Shown: positions 11,815 to 24,785, counted from the stretch's first letter. The stretch: DNA of 64,000 nucleotides from Lineus longissimus (GCF_910592395.1 NC_088309.1:6946501-7010500), one strand, 5' to 3'. Numbers and translations: made by a program. The notes: generated by a model not told the origin, from the letters alone.

Positions 11815-13592
11815 ATGTGCCTGATGAAGCCTTTGGAACTGTGAAGAGCGAGATCATCGAGGTTCCTGATCAGAAGCCTTCTGTCAGTCTCATCCGTGGC
11901 TCTGCAATGTCAAAAGTGGGAAAAGCTACTGCATCTGAATTGGCTTCGAAACGTGGCACATCCACCGAAGGTGTTGTTGCGCTGGCGGTTGGTGAGGAGA
12001 ACCTCGACGATACGGGTGTCAAGCCAGAATTTCTTTGCGCATGTGGACTTGTCCTGCCAAGTAAAAAGTTGTTCCGGCAACATTGTCTGACAACTCACAA
12101 AGGTCCAAGAGCATTCCAGTGTCAGATATGTGAGAAGATCTTTGCAACTGGCCAGAGGCTGAAGGGACACATGTTGGTACACACGGATGGTACTCACAAG
12201 GTTGCTGCTATTCCTGCTGGCCCAACACTTTTTAATTGTCCTGAATGTCCAATGAAGTTTAGTCTGAGATTAGCGCTAAAATACCACATGAACAAAAAAC
12301 ATGGCAAACCTTTAAGAGATAAAAGTACCCAGGAAGAACACATGTACAGCAGTCTGAGTGAAAACGTCACTTGTCGAAAATGTTCAACCGCTTTCAAAAC
12401 TAGGGGTGAATTGAAAGATCACATGAAAACCCACAAACCAGAGAAAAAATATGCCTGTGACCACTGTGGGAAAAAGTTTGGCTACAGGTCAACATTGAGA
12501 AAGCATTTGGCTACACACCGCAATACGGGTGCTGGGGATTCTGATGGGGAGAACTTGGGTGGTGGGGACGTGGAAGGTGGTGAAAAAAGTGCTTCAAGGC
12601 GGCCTTGCGTCTGTGAACAGTGTGGCAAAACACTGAGTTCAAGACGGTCACTCAAGATGCACAAGTTGTGGGTGCATCAGGGTGTCAAACCTTTCCCTTG
12701 TCCTCACTGCCCACGGCAATACTGCCAGCGTCGCGATTTAGATCATCACATCAACATCAATCATGGCAGTGCCAAGTTGCTGAAGATTGAAGTGAATCGT
12801 GACGGGCGGCGTGTCGTGTTGGGTCGTGGGAAACATGCGTGTGAAATTTGCCAACGTGAATTCAGTAGCAAGCGGCCGCTTCAGGTCCATATGAGAATTC
12901 ATACGGGAGAAAAACCATTTTCTTGTGAAACTTGTCATCGACCTTTTGCACGCAAGTCTGATTTAGTGAAACATGGTCGTCTTCATACTGGAGAGAAGCC
13001 TTATGAGTGTCCAGTTTGCCACAAACGGTTCAGGGCAATCAGTAACATGAAGCTGCATGCGAGAAAAAATTGTAGATATGAGGCATTTGGTCCTCTGCCT
13101 CCAAGTGCTATATCTCCTGTCAAAACTGTCTATGAAAAGGGCAACTACAGTGTAGTTGATGTGAGTGAAGCTGCAGTGGAAGAGGTGTACACTCAGTTTG
13201 ATCATCAGATTGGTAGTAAGGATGTTGAGCAGATTGAAGTCTGTTACGAGACTGATGGAGGCGTGATAAGTGAAGGTCATGTACTCCAACCCATTGATGG
13301 GGTTCCTGCCGGTAGTTACCAGGTCATCATTCCAACTGATTCGGATTCTGGTGGTCTTACCACAATTGAGTTGCAAGATATCAGTCAGGCTGTAGCATCG
13401 GCTGCAGAATATACTGATCAAGGCAGACAGCTGGTCTACGTTTCCAAAAGCCTTTTGCATGACATTCCATCTACCAGTGCAGTTGGTGCAGTGCCTGAAC
13501 CGTCAACGAGTGAAATCCACATGGCTGCTGATACCATTGCAAAGATTGAGGCTATTCACAATGCCCAGTTAAATCGAGAGTACCAGACGTAA
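11815..13592 (+). CDS. Alternative terminal exon 3: ten zinc fingers
   Basis: It begins after GACATTGCAG with AT, giving Asn-Val-Pro-Asp-Glu-Ala-Phe. The predicted isoform is about 917 aa. Ten fingers lie at about 12034-13073; the last is C2HC (LHARKNC). Fingers 8-10 form the DL/SDL/SNM triplet that it shares with exons 2, 4 and 6. The linker before finger 8 reads VNRDGRRVVLGRGKHAC, which matches the linkers of exons 4 and 6 and points to common descent. The C-terminal tail of about 170 residues is acidic and Val/Ser-rich. An AATAAA lies at 13863-13868. Confidence 0.9.
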
Positions 13593-14094
13593 CTTAGTAC
13601 TTGTGATCGCAAAAAGTTGATGAAAATGGCTAAAAATACATATATAGCCATACGACTTGTTATTTTAGTGTCTTGATGGTCTGGTCGTAAGCACTTTGTC
13701 TGACTTTGAAATTGATTTTGTACATAATGTATATTGCTGTAAGGTCTTGTCCGAGAGAGTTGGATTAGTTCCTCATATTTTCCATTAGCCAATGATGCAG
13801 TGTGTTGGGTAAACAACTGTAGTTCATCATGTTTGTTTGTCATCGATATAATTATTCTTCACAATAAAAAAAAGTTACACTGAAGCAACGTTTTACTTGG
13901 TGTTTTAAAAGATGGATTCTAGTTTAGTTTTACAACGTTGATTATTCATGCACGTAATACCAAAACATTGAAAATGAGGTCCTATTTCTTCATTAGGTTT
14001 CTCTGCGAAAATAAGTAGTACGATACTAGTATTTTAATACCGGAACATTGACACAATAAAAGCTAATTGTCTAAGCTCAGCCCATCCTTTCCAG
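13593..14094 (+). other. 3' UTR of exon 3 and intron before exon 4
   Basis: It holds AATAAA hexamers at 13863-13868 and 14055-14060 and no coding frame of interest. The second lies only 34 bp before the exon 4 acceptor. Confidence 0.6.
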
Positions 14095-15788
14095 GTGAAG
14101 ACAAGGATGGCACCACCGATGTGTACTTGCTGGCCTTGGATGAAGGAAACCGACTACCAAAGGGTCAGCTGGTAAAGACGACACTGGGAAAGTCGGATCT
14201 GAAGTCGAAAAGGGAGGCACAGTCTGATGTCCTCACGATTGTCCGCTCTCAGGACATATATGTTTACAAAACTGTGGAACATAAGGAACCTAGTTTTTCC
14301 TTGAATAAAAAGAAGAGGAAGGGAGTTCCACGGCGTTTGCGTAAATCTTTATTACCAGCAAAGAATAATCGGGCTTACCACTGTAACCTGTGCAGCAAAA
14401 CGTTCAAAACATCGCAGAAATTAACACTCCACTTGCGCCGACATGCTGGTGAAAAACCTTATCAATGTGACCAGTGTGATAAAAAATTCTACATGCGGTA
14501 CATGTTGCGCACCCATGAAAAACTCACTCATGAAGGACAGAGGCCATTTGAATGTGAACACTGTTCAGCTAAGTTTACTCAGAAACGCCACCTGATAATG
14601 CATACTAATATTTACCATAATAATATTGTCAGGGAAATGACTGTAAACCCTGAAGGTCGATTGGTGCTGGCAAAAGAAAGAAACCATATCTGCGAGGCGT
14701 GCAATCGTCCTTTTCTAAGCAATTCTGATCTTGCTCGGCATTTGAGAATCCACACCGGTGAAAAGCCATTCAGTTGTGGAAGCTGTCAAAAAGGTTTTGC
14801 GAGAAAGTCTGACCTGACAAAGCATTTGCGTATTCATACTGGGGAGAAACCATATGCCTGTTCTTATTGTGGTCAAAGATTTCGTGAACTGTCAAACATG
14901 AAGTCCCATGCTCGCACACACACTAAAGAACAATGGACTTGTCAGATCTGTGGAAAAGTTTTCCCAAGTTCCAAGTCCTTGAGAACACACAACTTGACTC
15001 ACGCCCAGGGTGAAGCTGCTGTTGAAACAACCACTGCCCAAGAAGGTGCTCAGGAGCACAATGAACAGCTCATCGTGACCAGCTATGAAGGCCTTCCTCA
15101 AGTTCCTGTTGCTATAGTACCGACAAAGGCCTCCTTTCGAAGCCCAGTTATGCTAATCCCAACTCAACCAAGGGGTATCAAATTGTCAATGACTTCAAAG
15201 CCAGACCAAACTGATCCTATTCCCCATACCGAGTCTTCGAGAAAACGTGTGAAAAAGCTTGAATCAGTGCCACAGCAGCAGCAACTGCAGCAACAACAAC
15301 CCCAGATTGTCCATGTTCAAACACTGACCCCGCAACAGCAGCAGCAGCAGCAGCAACCCCTGCCACAAACGTCTCATCACCAAGAGCACACCACCTTGCC
15401 GCAGCAGACAGTGGCCAGTCATGTGTCCAGACCATATGATGAAGAAGAATTTAACCCGGCTGCTGTACTACAATCTTTACAAATCGGACCCCAGGTGCAC
15501 ATCTCTACAACCCCACAGTCCATGGGTGGACCAGTATCATATGCCCAAGTGTATCCTGCCCCTGGTGTACCAGTGTTCAGAAATATGTACTCTCAGCCTA
15601 TGACTAGTTACATGACATTCCAGAGTTCTCATGACCATGGGCATGTGCAACACCCGGGTCCTCACAGTCAACACACTGTACAGCATTCTGTTCCCCATCC
15701 TGGTCAGGGACTCACTGGCCAAACTGATGAGGAACAACAGCTCATGATGCATCAGCAGCATGATCTGCAAAGTTTGTTGAGAAAGTAA
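14095..15788 (+). CDS. Alternative terminal exon 4: seven zinc fingers and a poly-Gln tail
   Basis: The exon begins after CTTTCCAG with GT, giving Ser-Glu-Asp. The predicted isoform is about 889 aa. Seven C2H2 fingers lie at about 14376-15003. A linker TVNPEGRLVLAKERNHIC precedes finger 4 and is nearly the same as in exon 6. Fingers 4-6 are the conserved NSDLARH / RKSDLTKH / ELSNMKSH triplet with perfect TGEKP linkers. The tail of about 260 residues is rich in Gln and His, with Gln runs encoded by mixed CAG/CAA at about 15273-15300 and 15333-15356, and resembles glutamine-rich activation regions. A possible ATTAAA follows at 16097-16102. Confidence 0.9.
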
Positions 15789-16317
15789 ATTGTGGAACTG
15801 GAATACCTGTTTGAGAAACATTTACATTTTCCCATCAAAAGAACAGCTTATCTTTCGTAAGGCAAAATGAATTGGCCAAAATAGTTCTCCTCTCAGCTTG
15901 TATATTGTATGCCAGGTTTTACCATGTAGTGTATAACTGGTTGCCATAATGCTAGATTCATGATTTTATCTCTAGTGGTTTTAAAAAACCAACTGACTAT
16001 ACAGTAATACAATCATATGTAATGCAAAATTTCATCTTGTGCATGGCCTCCTAGTGTGGTAGGGAGCATTTTGAAGGATTACTGGACAAAGTGTTGATTA
16101 AAAATCAAATTCTTTTTCTATGATGTTTGAGGTGTGATTTATTCCAAGGTTGCATTTGGCTTCCCGTAATAAGTGTACAGTATTCTTTGGTTGAAACGGC
16201 TTGACATTGCTAACACTTGTATGAGTCAGGTAGGATGATGCTGATGGGTGGAATATGTCCACTGGCTGAATACAATACAATCATTCAGAGTCTTAATTGT
16301 CCTCGCCCTGTTTTCAG
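15789..16317 (+). other. 3' UTR of exon 4 and intron before exon 5
   Basis: It contains an ATTAAA at 16097-16102 and no recognisable gene. Confidence 0.55.
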
Positions 16318-17699
16318 GTGATGGCGCTGTCAAACCTGCAACCAAACCACCAGAAAGGGTCTCCATTGTCCGAGGAAGCAAATCTGGGCATTCTAAATTG
16401 AAAGACCGACTAAAAGTTGCTGAGGGTCGAAATGTCTTTTGCCCAGAATGTGGAAAATCTGTTCCGAGGACGCGGATCAATTCTCACATGCGTTTTTTGC
16501 ATAACAAGAGAATACATTACATGTGTCCTGTCTGTGGTGATAGGTTCTTGGAGATGAGAACGCTTCAAATGCATGTCAAAAACCATGGTGATATAGGAAG
16601 GGTTGGAGGGGTTGATGATAAAAAAGTCAGTGCAGTGGATCCCTCGTATTCTGTTGCTATTGATCCGTCTTCATATGCTACTACTACTACTAATACAGAG
16701 GTCGTTACACCTACTGACACACTAGTAACTACTGATGACGTTCAATCTGCCAACGACGAACCAGTAGTTCCTGCTAAACCTAACGTTTTCACGTGCCACA
16801 TTTGCAACAAGGAGTTTTCAAGAAAGTCTGTTTTGAATGTTCATGTGAAGAAAGTTCACTTTAATGTGCAGAGCAAGTCGGAAATAAGACCTAAGTTAAA
16901 GATACATGTGTGTGCCGTCTGTCAAAAAGCATTTGATCGTGCAAATACATTAGATCGACACATGGTTGTTCATACTGGTGAAAAGCCCCATACTTGTCCT
17001 CAATCTGGTTGTGGAAAGAAATTTGCCAGGGTTTGTGATATGCAGCGTCATATTTGGGGCCACACAGGGGAAAAACCGTACGCATGCCCACATTGTCATA
17101 TAAAGTTCCGTATCCCGGGCAACCGTAACCAGCATGTTGAGGCAAAACATAGTAATGTGTTATTTGTCTGCAGAGAGTGTCAAAAAACTTTCCGTGCATT
17201 TTACCTGTACAAAAAGCACATGCGGCATTCACACCAGATGGAGGTTTCTAATTCAAATCGAAACGAAGATGGTGTGGTACAAAAAATTTCACGAGACCAT
17301 GAACAAATAGAAACTTTGCCTGTTTCTGAGAGTGGAATGTTCCCTCAAGGAGCCGAGACCTTGGAAATCATCCAACCAAAATCACCATCAGACAGTGTCC
17401 AGAAAACTGCAGATTCAGTTTCGATCGAATCATCAAACCTTTCAGAACCAATTGAAGATGAAGCTGCTGGACAGCTCCTCTTATTGAGCTCACAAAAAGC
17501 GAACAGAAACGTTTTAGTCAAGCTACCAGCTGGTGAAGATGGTGATTCTAAAATGCTTCTTGTTACAATACCAGATCTTTCTGGAGAAACCTGTTTTCCT
17601 CTGTCAACGGAAAACGGGGATTATATTTTGGAATGTAAAGATGGAGAATTCAAACTTGTCAGCAGAGAGAACCAGATGATAATGTCCACAAAAAAGTAG
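16318..17699 (+). CDS. Alternative terminal exon 5: seven zinc fingers
   Basis: It begins after CTGTTTTCAG with GT, giving Ser-Asp-Gly-Ala. The predicted isoform is about 785 aa. Fingers lie at about 16440-17234. A Thr/Ser-rich spacer of about 60 residues separates fingers 2 and 3. Finger 5 has an unusual extra residue pair in the Cys-Cys turn (CPQSGC). Fingers 4-6 carry TGEKPH and TGEKPY linkers. The C-terminal tail ends with GDYILECKDGEFKLVSRE, a motif that recurs in exon 7. No canonical poly(A) hexamer lies before the next acceptor at 17987. Confidence 0.88.
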
Positions 17700-17987
17700 T
17701 TTGTCTGGGGTTAATAATCTTTTCGATGCAAATGTCGTGCTGGTTTTGGTTTTGAATTTATTCAGTTCTAATATCCTGTGCTCAAGATGTCCTATTGTTA
17801 GTAGGGAAACTTCTCAATATTCAGTCTTCATGGTGAAATGAAAGAAGATTTGTTATGTCAGTACTTTCAGAATTATGTTAAAAATTGCCTCATTGTTCAA
17901 TGGCAAAAATAGGTTTATGTACTTTTTGGCATTGTGTGAAATTAGAGGTGGTCCCTTATTTACAGACGTACCTTCCGTACTTTGCAG

Positions 17988-19123
17988 GTTTCGCCCAGAT
18001 GAAGGTGCTTATATACGATCACTTGACAACAGAGCGTGGCGGAAACCTGAGTAGTACGTGTAGTGTCTGTTATAAGCAGTTTCCATCTCTAAAGTCACTG
18101 GAGGGTCATATGAGGCTCCACCCTCGTAGTGTTACAGTTGGGAATGGTTGGAAAGGAAAGAAGAAATGGAAAATGCATACGTGTGATGTATGCTGGAGGA
18201 GCTTCTACTTGAGGGCAAATTTCCTCGCCCACAAATCTTCTGCAACTCACAGGTTTAATGTCTCCAGAAAAAGGAAAATAAGGAATAAAGGGCGTGTGCC
18301 AAACGCTGCTGGGGGCCCTCACAAATGCAACCAGTGTAACAAAGAATTCAAGCATCTGTACAAGTTACGCAGCCACATGAATAGACATTTGGGAGTGCGA
18401 CCTCATGACTGCAAGTACTGCACGTCTAAGTTCTTAAATCGAGGCGACCTAAATCGGCACGTTAGAATATTTCATTCAGAGAAGAAGCGGGCAATGACTG
18501 TCAACACTGATGGTCGTTTGGTTCTTGCAGAAGAACGGAAGCATGCATGCCAAGTTTGTGATCGGCGTTTCCGTAGCAAAGGTGATCTTGTGCGACATGT
18601 TCGTATCCATACCGGTGAAAAGCCATTTAATTGTCTTCATTGTGAGCGAGCATTTGCCCACAAGTCTGATCTTAATAAACACATGAGGGTCCACACGGGA
18701 GAGAAACCATATGATTGTCCGTACTGTGGGCGCTCGTTCAAGGATCTCGGCAACATGAAGGCCCACTGCCGTACTCATACAAAAGAACAATTCCCTTGCC
18801 AGATCTGTAAAGTTCAGTTCAAGAGTGCTAAAGATTTGAGGGCTCACCATTGGACTCATGCAGGAACTGTGAGCCCTGCTGCTCTTGTTAGACCAAGGGC
18901 ACAGCCGCAAGTACCAACTCAACAATGGACTGTTGTGGAAAATGTTGTGGAAGAGGTACAACATGTACCAGTACCAGATACGTCAGCTGTTCAGGCAGAG
19001 GTGGTGCAGGTGCCTGCCGACTCTGTGATTGAGCCGATACTTGTAACAACATGTAATTTAACCATTGATACGAATGCGTTTCATCAGTTGCTGCAACAAC
19101 AGCAGACACATCCTGGCCAGTAA
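17988..19123 (+). CDS. Alternative terminal exon 6: eight zinc fingers
   Basis: It begins after TACTTTGCAG with GT, giving Ser-Phe-Ala. The predicted isoform is about 703 aa. Fingers lie at about 18056-18860. Finger 2 has a longer His-His spacing (HKSSATH). The linker TVNTDGRLVLAEERKHAC before finger 5 and the GDLVRH / HKSDLNKH / DLGNMKAH triplet match exon 4 closely, so exons 4 and 6 are recent relatives although exon 5 lies between them. The tail is Val/Pro/Gln-rich. An upstream TTTACAG (near 17964) is in the wrong phase. AATAAA hexamers follow at 19366-19371 and 20040-20045. Confidence 0.9.
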
Positions 19124-20296
19124 CTTACTCTTATATGAGGGAGACATGTGCAGTTTGTGAAGTTAGTCTTGGCTTTTGCATAATAAGCTGAGACTCGGGA
19201 CAGTTAAAGCAATGCAATTCTATTTTGAAAACTTGGCAAAATGTCCTCATAGAAATTCATTGACAAGATAACAAAGTTGCTCTGCTTTGACTGCCTGGCA
19301 CAGCTCCCTCATCCAGGCCAAACTGCAGTTCTGGTCTTTTGTGTGTCTACGGATTTCTAAGATGTAATAAATCAGATGGTTAGTCAGAATGAACTCCCTA
19401 TATTCTTTGTAAATACATTGCTAGATGGTCTTTGAAGATCCTACCTTCTATTTTGTGTCAATATAGACAAACTTTCCCCTTGACTGTCATTGTAAATAGT
19501 GTTTCTGGCTTGATTCAATGCAGCATCGGCACCTCAATTGACAGTAGATTTTGGAACAAAGTATCCAGAATTTGTATCTGATTACAAAATTGTGTGCACC
19601 AAGTTTCTATGGTAACGATGCGGGTCTGTGTTCTGAACTGGATTTTGCTCCAACAACAGTATAATACATTTACAGTATTATTGTTTAGTGGCAGACATAA
19701 TTTGGGCCTTCTGGGAATAATTTGCTGTAAAAAGATCTGTAGTTTTCACGGGAATGCAAAAGTATGATATTGGTTGAACTGTCTTGAGAGTATTTTGATT
19801 GTGATTGCGAACCTTCTCGTGAAACCAGTTCTATTGTAAATTTTAAAGTTGGTCTTGTTGTATATTGAGTTATATGACAGCTTCATTGAATGTTCCTTGT
19901 GCACTCCCACAACAGAGACATGTGATAGTATTGTCGGATGATCATTGTGAGATTGGAAGAACTGTTTTCCTCTACTTCATTCATACTGTTTGTTGTTTCA
20001 TGTGTTTTGCTGTTCAAAGGTCAAGTTTTATAAGGAAACAATAAAAAATTGTGCTTTACATGTTCCCTTGTCTTGTTTGGTGTGTTCTTTGCCAGCTATC
20101 AATCATGATAGATAATTGCTTTGAGTTCGGCACAATAGTTCCTTTATGTGGTCAGATTGTGAGCCTGCTATGATTTGAAACATCAGTCCTTCTCGAGAAT
20201 GTGAAACTTCCTACTGTTAAGTGGCTTAATTAGGGCACAATACGCAGATATCGTCCTTTCTAAAAGTTACTTACCATAAACCCCCATTCCTTCCAG
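19124..20296 (+). other. Long 3' UTR of exon 6 and intron before exon 7
   Basis: It contains AATAAA at 19366-19371 and 20040-20045, which suggests two possible 3' UTR lengths. There is no coding frame of note. Confidence 0.55.
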
Positions 20297-22005
20297 ACGG
20301 CCAGGGAAACATGAAGATCACCCTCTGCCAACAATCCAAACCAAATGCCAAGAAGATGCTGACCGTGTCCCAGGCTTTCTCCACAAATGCTCCTACGGCA
20401 CATGCACCCTATTTCCACCCGTCTTCCGTATCGGTGGAAAAGGGGTCACTTAATACAAGGTCAGATCTTCCATTGGCTCTTAAAGATGGCTCGTCCCACG
20501 CAGATTGTTCTGAAGCCGCGCCCTACAAACCACTTGTCTTTGTCAACTGCAGTGTTTGTCAGCGCAACGTACCTGAGGTCTATATGGAACAGCACTTGCA
20601 ATTGCATGCTGAGAAGAAACTGGGAGAACAATCTAGTTATGTTTCCTGCAAAGTGTGCTGCGAGACCATAGAATGGCGTACGCTAGAAAGGCACATGAAC
20701 CAACACAATCAAAATGGAGACACGCAGTATGAAATATGTGATGTTTGTCTCAACCCCGTGAAAAGCAGATATTATCGCAAGCACCTTCTCATCCATGATC
20801 AGAAACAACCGTGGAAAACCCCCACCCACAAATGTGATAAGTGTCCAAAGGCCTTCTGGGATAAGTTTTATTTGGATTCTCACTTGTTGAGCCATTTGCC
20901 TCATGGTCTGAATATTTGTGGTGTTTGTGGGAAATCCTACAAGCAAAAGCTTGATTTAAAACGGCACACAAGAAAAGTCCACCTTAATGATTTACCTTAC
21001 AAATGTTCAGTGTGTGATAAAGCCTTTGTGACGGCATCCAAACTTAAAAGGCATGATATGGGCCACAAAAATATCCGACCGTATAAATGTGATCAATGTG
21101 ATAAAACTTACATCGCTGCGTTTGAATTGAATCGGCATGTGCAAACGGTTCATGAGAAAAAACTATGTCATCCTAAGCTAAAGGAGAAGCGTTTCATTTG
21201 TGAGTTGTGTCAACGAGGATTCGCTAAGTGTGCTCATCTGTCTGAACACATGAAAACTCATACAGGAGAGAAACTACATGTTTGTGATGTTTGCGGTCAG
21301 AGATTTAAGCACAAGAGCAGTATGACAAAGCACATGTTAATCCATACTGGTGAAATGCCTCATTCATGTAAATTCTGCGGCAGGAAGTTCCGTGCCAACT
21401 CGAGCATGCATTTTCATATCCGTAAACACCACAAGGAAGCTGACACTAACAAGAAATTTCGCTGTGCGGTTTGTGCCAAGGTTTTTGTTATTGAAGGCAA
21501 TTTACAGGTGCATTTGAAAACGCATGACCTTGGTGTTAGTGATGTCAAGGGGAAAGTAGAATTGAACCAACCCAAAGTTACTCCGATGACTCAATCCAAA
21601 ACCAGCATTGTCCCAAGCGGTCATGTTTCATTGAGTGTGATAACTGCCCCCATTGCTACATGTATCACTGACGTTGCTGGAACTGATATTGCTTGGAGTG
21701 GGACTGATTCTGTCCATTCAGCTGTATCAAACAGAGTACCAACAGTTGTAAAATCTAAGCAAACAGATTTGCTTGAACACAACACTGTGTCTGGTACAGT
21801 ATCCGGGACTAATATTTTGCCTAAACAAACAGTGTACATAAGATTTCCAGGGAACCCTGATCACACAGTGAAAGTGATACTTCCCACTGGTCCCAATCAT
21901 AAGGCTAGTTCCATCGTATCAGATGGGAATCAAGATTATTTGTTGACTTATAAGGATGGGGAGTTTAGTCTGGAGAAAATAGTTACCAATGATCCGGCCT
22001 CTTAG
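20297..22005 (+). CDS. Alternative terminal exon 7: eleven zinc fingers
   Basis: It begins after CATTCCTTCCAG with AC, giving Asn-Gly-Gln-Gly-Asn. The predicted isoform is about 894 aa. The leader MKITLCQQSKPNAKKML is shared with exons 8 and 9. Eleven fingers lie at about 20545-21525. The first three lack the usual aromatic residue (CSVCQRNVPEVYMEQH, CKVCCETIEWRTLERH), a trait shared by exons 7-9. Fingers 9-10 (HKSSMTKH, ANSSMHFH) correspond to the conserved pair. The tail contains CITDVAGTD (also in exon 8) and ends with DYLLTYKDGEFSLEK, matching exon 5. An AATAAA lies at 22338-22343. Confidence 0.9.
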
Positions 22006-22429
22006 GGGTGGTTCAGTTTCCTTATAATTGGGGAGGGGAAGGGTACTTCATAGTCTTTTATAGGTATCTATTTTCCTTAAGATTCAATTTGGCGCATGGG
22101 GTTAACTGTGTTGTCAATTCTGTCATATTCATAGTACCATACCAACAAATATGTATTGTAACATTGTGCAATTATCCTGACTTAAATTGTGTTCGTGTGA
22201 AGGTTGTTGAAAAAGCTTTGAATCTTGTGAAAGAGGGCAGATTTCATTTTGCCTAAACTGTCGTGTACATCAATATGTATTTAGGAGGAGTGTCTTCTTA
22301 AATTATAAAACTGTATGCCTCGATATTGATTTTTGATAATAAATCCTTCCTTGACAAAGTGCATGATGATGTCCTTGGAAATCTATAGATATCTCCTGAT
22401 TACTTATCGTAGACCCCCGTTCCTTCCAG
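22006..22429 (+). other. 3' UTR of exon 7 and intron before exon 8
   Basis: It has an AATAAA at 22338-22343. The last ~20 bases before the exon 8 acceptor (GACCCCCGTTCCTTCCAG) nearly repeat those before exon 7. Confidence 0.6.
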
Positions 22430-24435
22430 ATGGCCTGGGAAACGTGAAGATCACCCTCTGCCAACAATCCAAACCAAATGCCACGAAGATGCTGAGCGTG
22501 TCCCAGGCTTCCTCCACAAATGCACCTGCACATACACCCCATTTACTCCTGTCTTCCGTATCGTTGGAAAAGGGGTCACTTGAGGCAAGGTCAGATCTTC
22601 CATTGGCTCTCAAAGATGACCCACCCATGACTGGTTGTTCTGTAAACAAGCCATTGAAATTGATGCCAAAGCTTGTGTCAATCAACTGCAATGTTTGTCA
22701 GCGAAAAGTGCCCCAAGTCTACATGGACCAGCACCTGCAGTTGCATGCTGAGAAGAAACTTGGAGAACAGTCTCGTTATATTGCCTGCAAAGTCTGCTGC
22801 GAGACGGTCGAATGGAGTGCGCTAGAAAGTCACATGAACCAGCACAACCAAAATGGAGATGCCCTCTACAAAATGTGTGATGTCTGTCTAAGTGCAGTTC
22901 AAATGCGCTCATATCGCAAACATCTTCGTATCCATGACCAAAAACGATCTGGGAAAGTGGCACCCCATAAATGTGAGAAGTGTCAAAAAGCATTCTGGAA
23001 GAAGACTCATTTGGAATCTCATATGAGTACCCATTTGCCTCATGGTCTGAATACTTGCGATATTTGTGGAAAATCCTACAAGCAAAAACTTGAACTGAAC
23101 CGTCACACGCGAAAAGTCCACCTTGGTGATTTGCCTTACAAATGTTCTCTATGTGACAAAGCCTTCCTGACAAAACATGAGCTGAAAAAGCATGACATGG
23201 GTCACAAAAATATCCGGCCATATCAGTGTGATCGATGTCAGAAAACGTACATCACGACTTTTGAATTGAATCTGCATGTGCGAACTGTACATGAGAAAAA
23301 ACTACGCCATCCTAAGCAAAAGGAGAAGCGATTCATTTGTGAGGTGTGTCAGCGAGGATTTACGACGCGTTTGATTCTTTCTGAGCATATGAAGACTCAT
23401 ACAGGAGAAAAACCATTTGTTTGTGAAGTTTGTGGTCAGAGATTTAAGCACAAGAGCAGTATGACAAAGCACATGCTAATGCATACGGGAGAAATGCCTT
23501 ATTCTTGCAAATTTTGTGGCCAGAAGTTCCGTGCCAACTCCAACATGCATTACCATATCCGTAAACAGCATAAGGCAGCAAACAACAAGTTTTTCTGTCA
23601 GGTTTGTTCGAAGGGTTTTGGGAATGAAGTTGGCTTGCAGACGCATTTGAAAAAGCATGATGTGCATCTTCACATTAGTGACATTCGGGCATTGAGTAAG
23701 GACAACAGAGAATTGAACATGCCAAAAGCAACTCCAGTGACTCGAACGAAAACCAATATTGTCATAAACTGTCGTGATTCACCTAGTATGACTATTGCCT
23801 CCAATCAAATGTGTGTCACTGATGTTGCTGGGACTGATTCGGTCCTTGCTCCTTGCACAAGTTTGTCCACAGGAGCTCCCTTGGCAGATCCTGTCACCCA
23901 GACCCCCTCTCTCTCCAATGTTAACAACTTCAGCTCAAGTAGCATTCAATTGTCTATGCCATTTGGAAACTGGGCAAATTCGGCCATTTCTACCTTGGGT
24001 AGTTCTTCCACATGTAGTTTGAATAGCGCTGCTGGTCTCAATAGTCTTAATCCCTTGGGTGGTGTTCTTGTTGCCAGAGAATCAAGCACTGGTTTTGTCT
24101 CAAACTCGACTGCTAGCATACTGTCGGATCAAACTAGTGCAGCTCCTGCCGGGTCTTCTACCACCATGACCACTTTGACTAATGTGTGTTCCAATAGTTT
24201 CATCTCACTCCTAAACCCTCCTCTCGCACCCTGCCCTATGGTACTCGGTGATCAGCCCCTGCATCTTCCAACTCTCACATCCTGCCCTGTGCCATCGCGG
24301 GCTCCATCGCTGCACCCCCTGAATCTACCACAAACATTCTTAGACCCCGTGTCGACATTACTCTTTCCCCTTCCTGAACCCAGCAATCCGAATCCAATCC
24401 AACGGACCTCGCAACAGAATGATGGTCGTCAATAA
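22430..24435 (+). CDS. Alternative terminal exon 8: eleven zinc fingers, Ser/Thr/Pro tail
   Basis: It begins after CGTTCCTTCCAG with AT, giving Asn-Gly-Leu-Gly-Asn. The predicted isoform is about 993 aa. The leader and most of the eleven fingers (about 22685-23660) align with exon 7. Finger 11 and the following segment (GFGNEVGLQTHLKKHDV, HLHISDIRAL) instead match exon 9. After that CVTDVAGTD again matches exon 7, so the exon looks mosaic. The remaining tail of about 210 residues is rich in Ser, Thr, Pro and Leu and has no counterpart in exons 7 or 9. An ATTAAA lies at 24572-24577. Confidence 0.9.
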
Positions 24436-24785
24436 ACAGTAGATTGCACCGTCGGTTCTAATTTTCATATCCATGGTACTCATTGAATGACATTTCAGTT
24501 GTAAAATCTTATTTTCCTTTTCATTCAACATGTGTTAGCAGTTCAAAGGTCTTGTTAAAATTCAGTTAATGATTAAAATTTTCACAAAGTTCCAGTTTCT
24601 TCGAATGCGACTTATTTACCACATAGACTATTGAGACTTGATTTCTTGCAGTTGTAATGATTGTTGTCTCAAAGAGACAAATGAACAAGTGCTTTAGATA
24701 CCACTTTTCAATTAATATATGATCACCAGAGTACATGTAGTACCATTCACAGACATGACTAAGACAAGACCCATGTTCCTTCCAG
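24436..24785 (+). other. 3' UTR of exon 8 and intron before exon 9
   Basis: It has an ATTAAA at 24572-24577 and the acceptor TGTTCCTTCCAG, similar to those of exons 7 and 8. Confidence 0.55.

Noticed and set aside
17964-17987. Upstream acceptor TTTACAG before exon 6
   Set aside because: It is 23 bp upstream of the chosen acceptor and would put the fingers out of frame.
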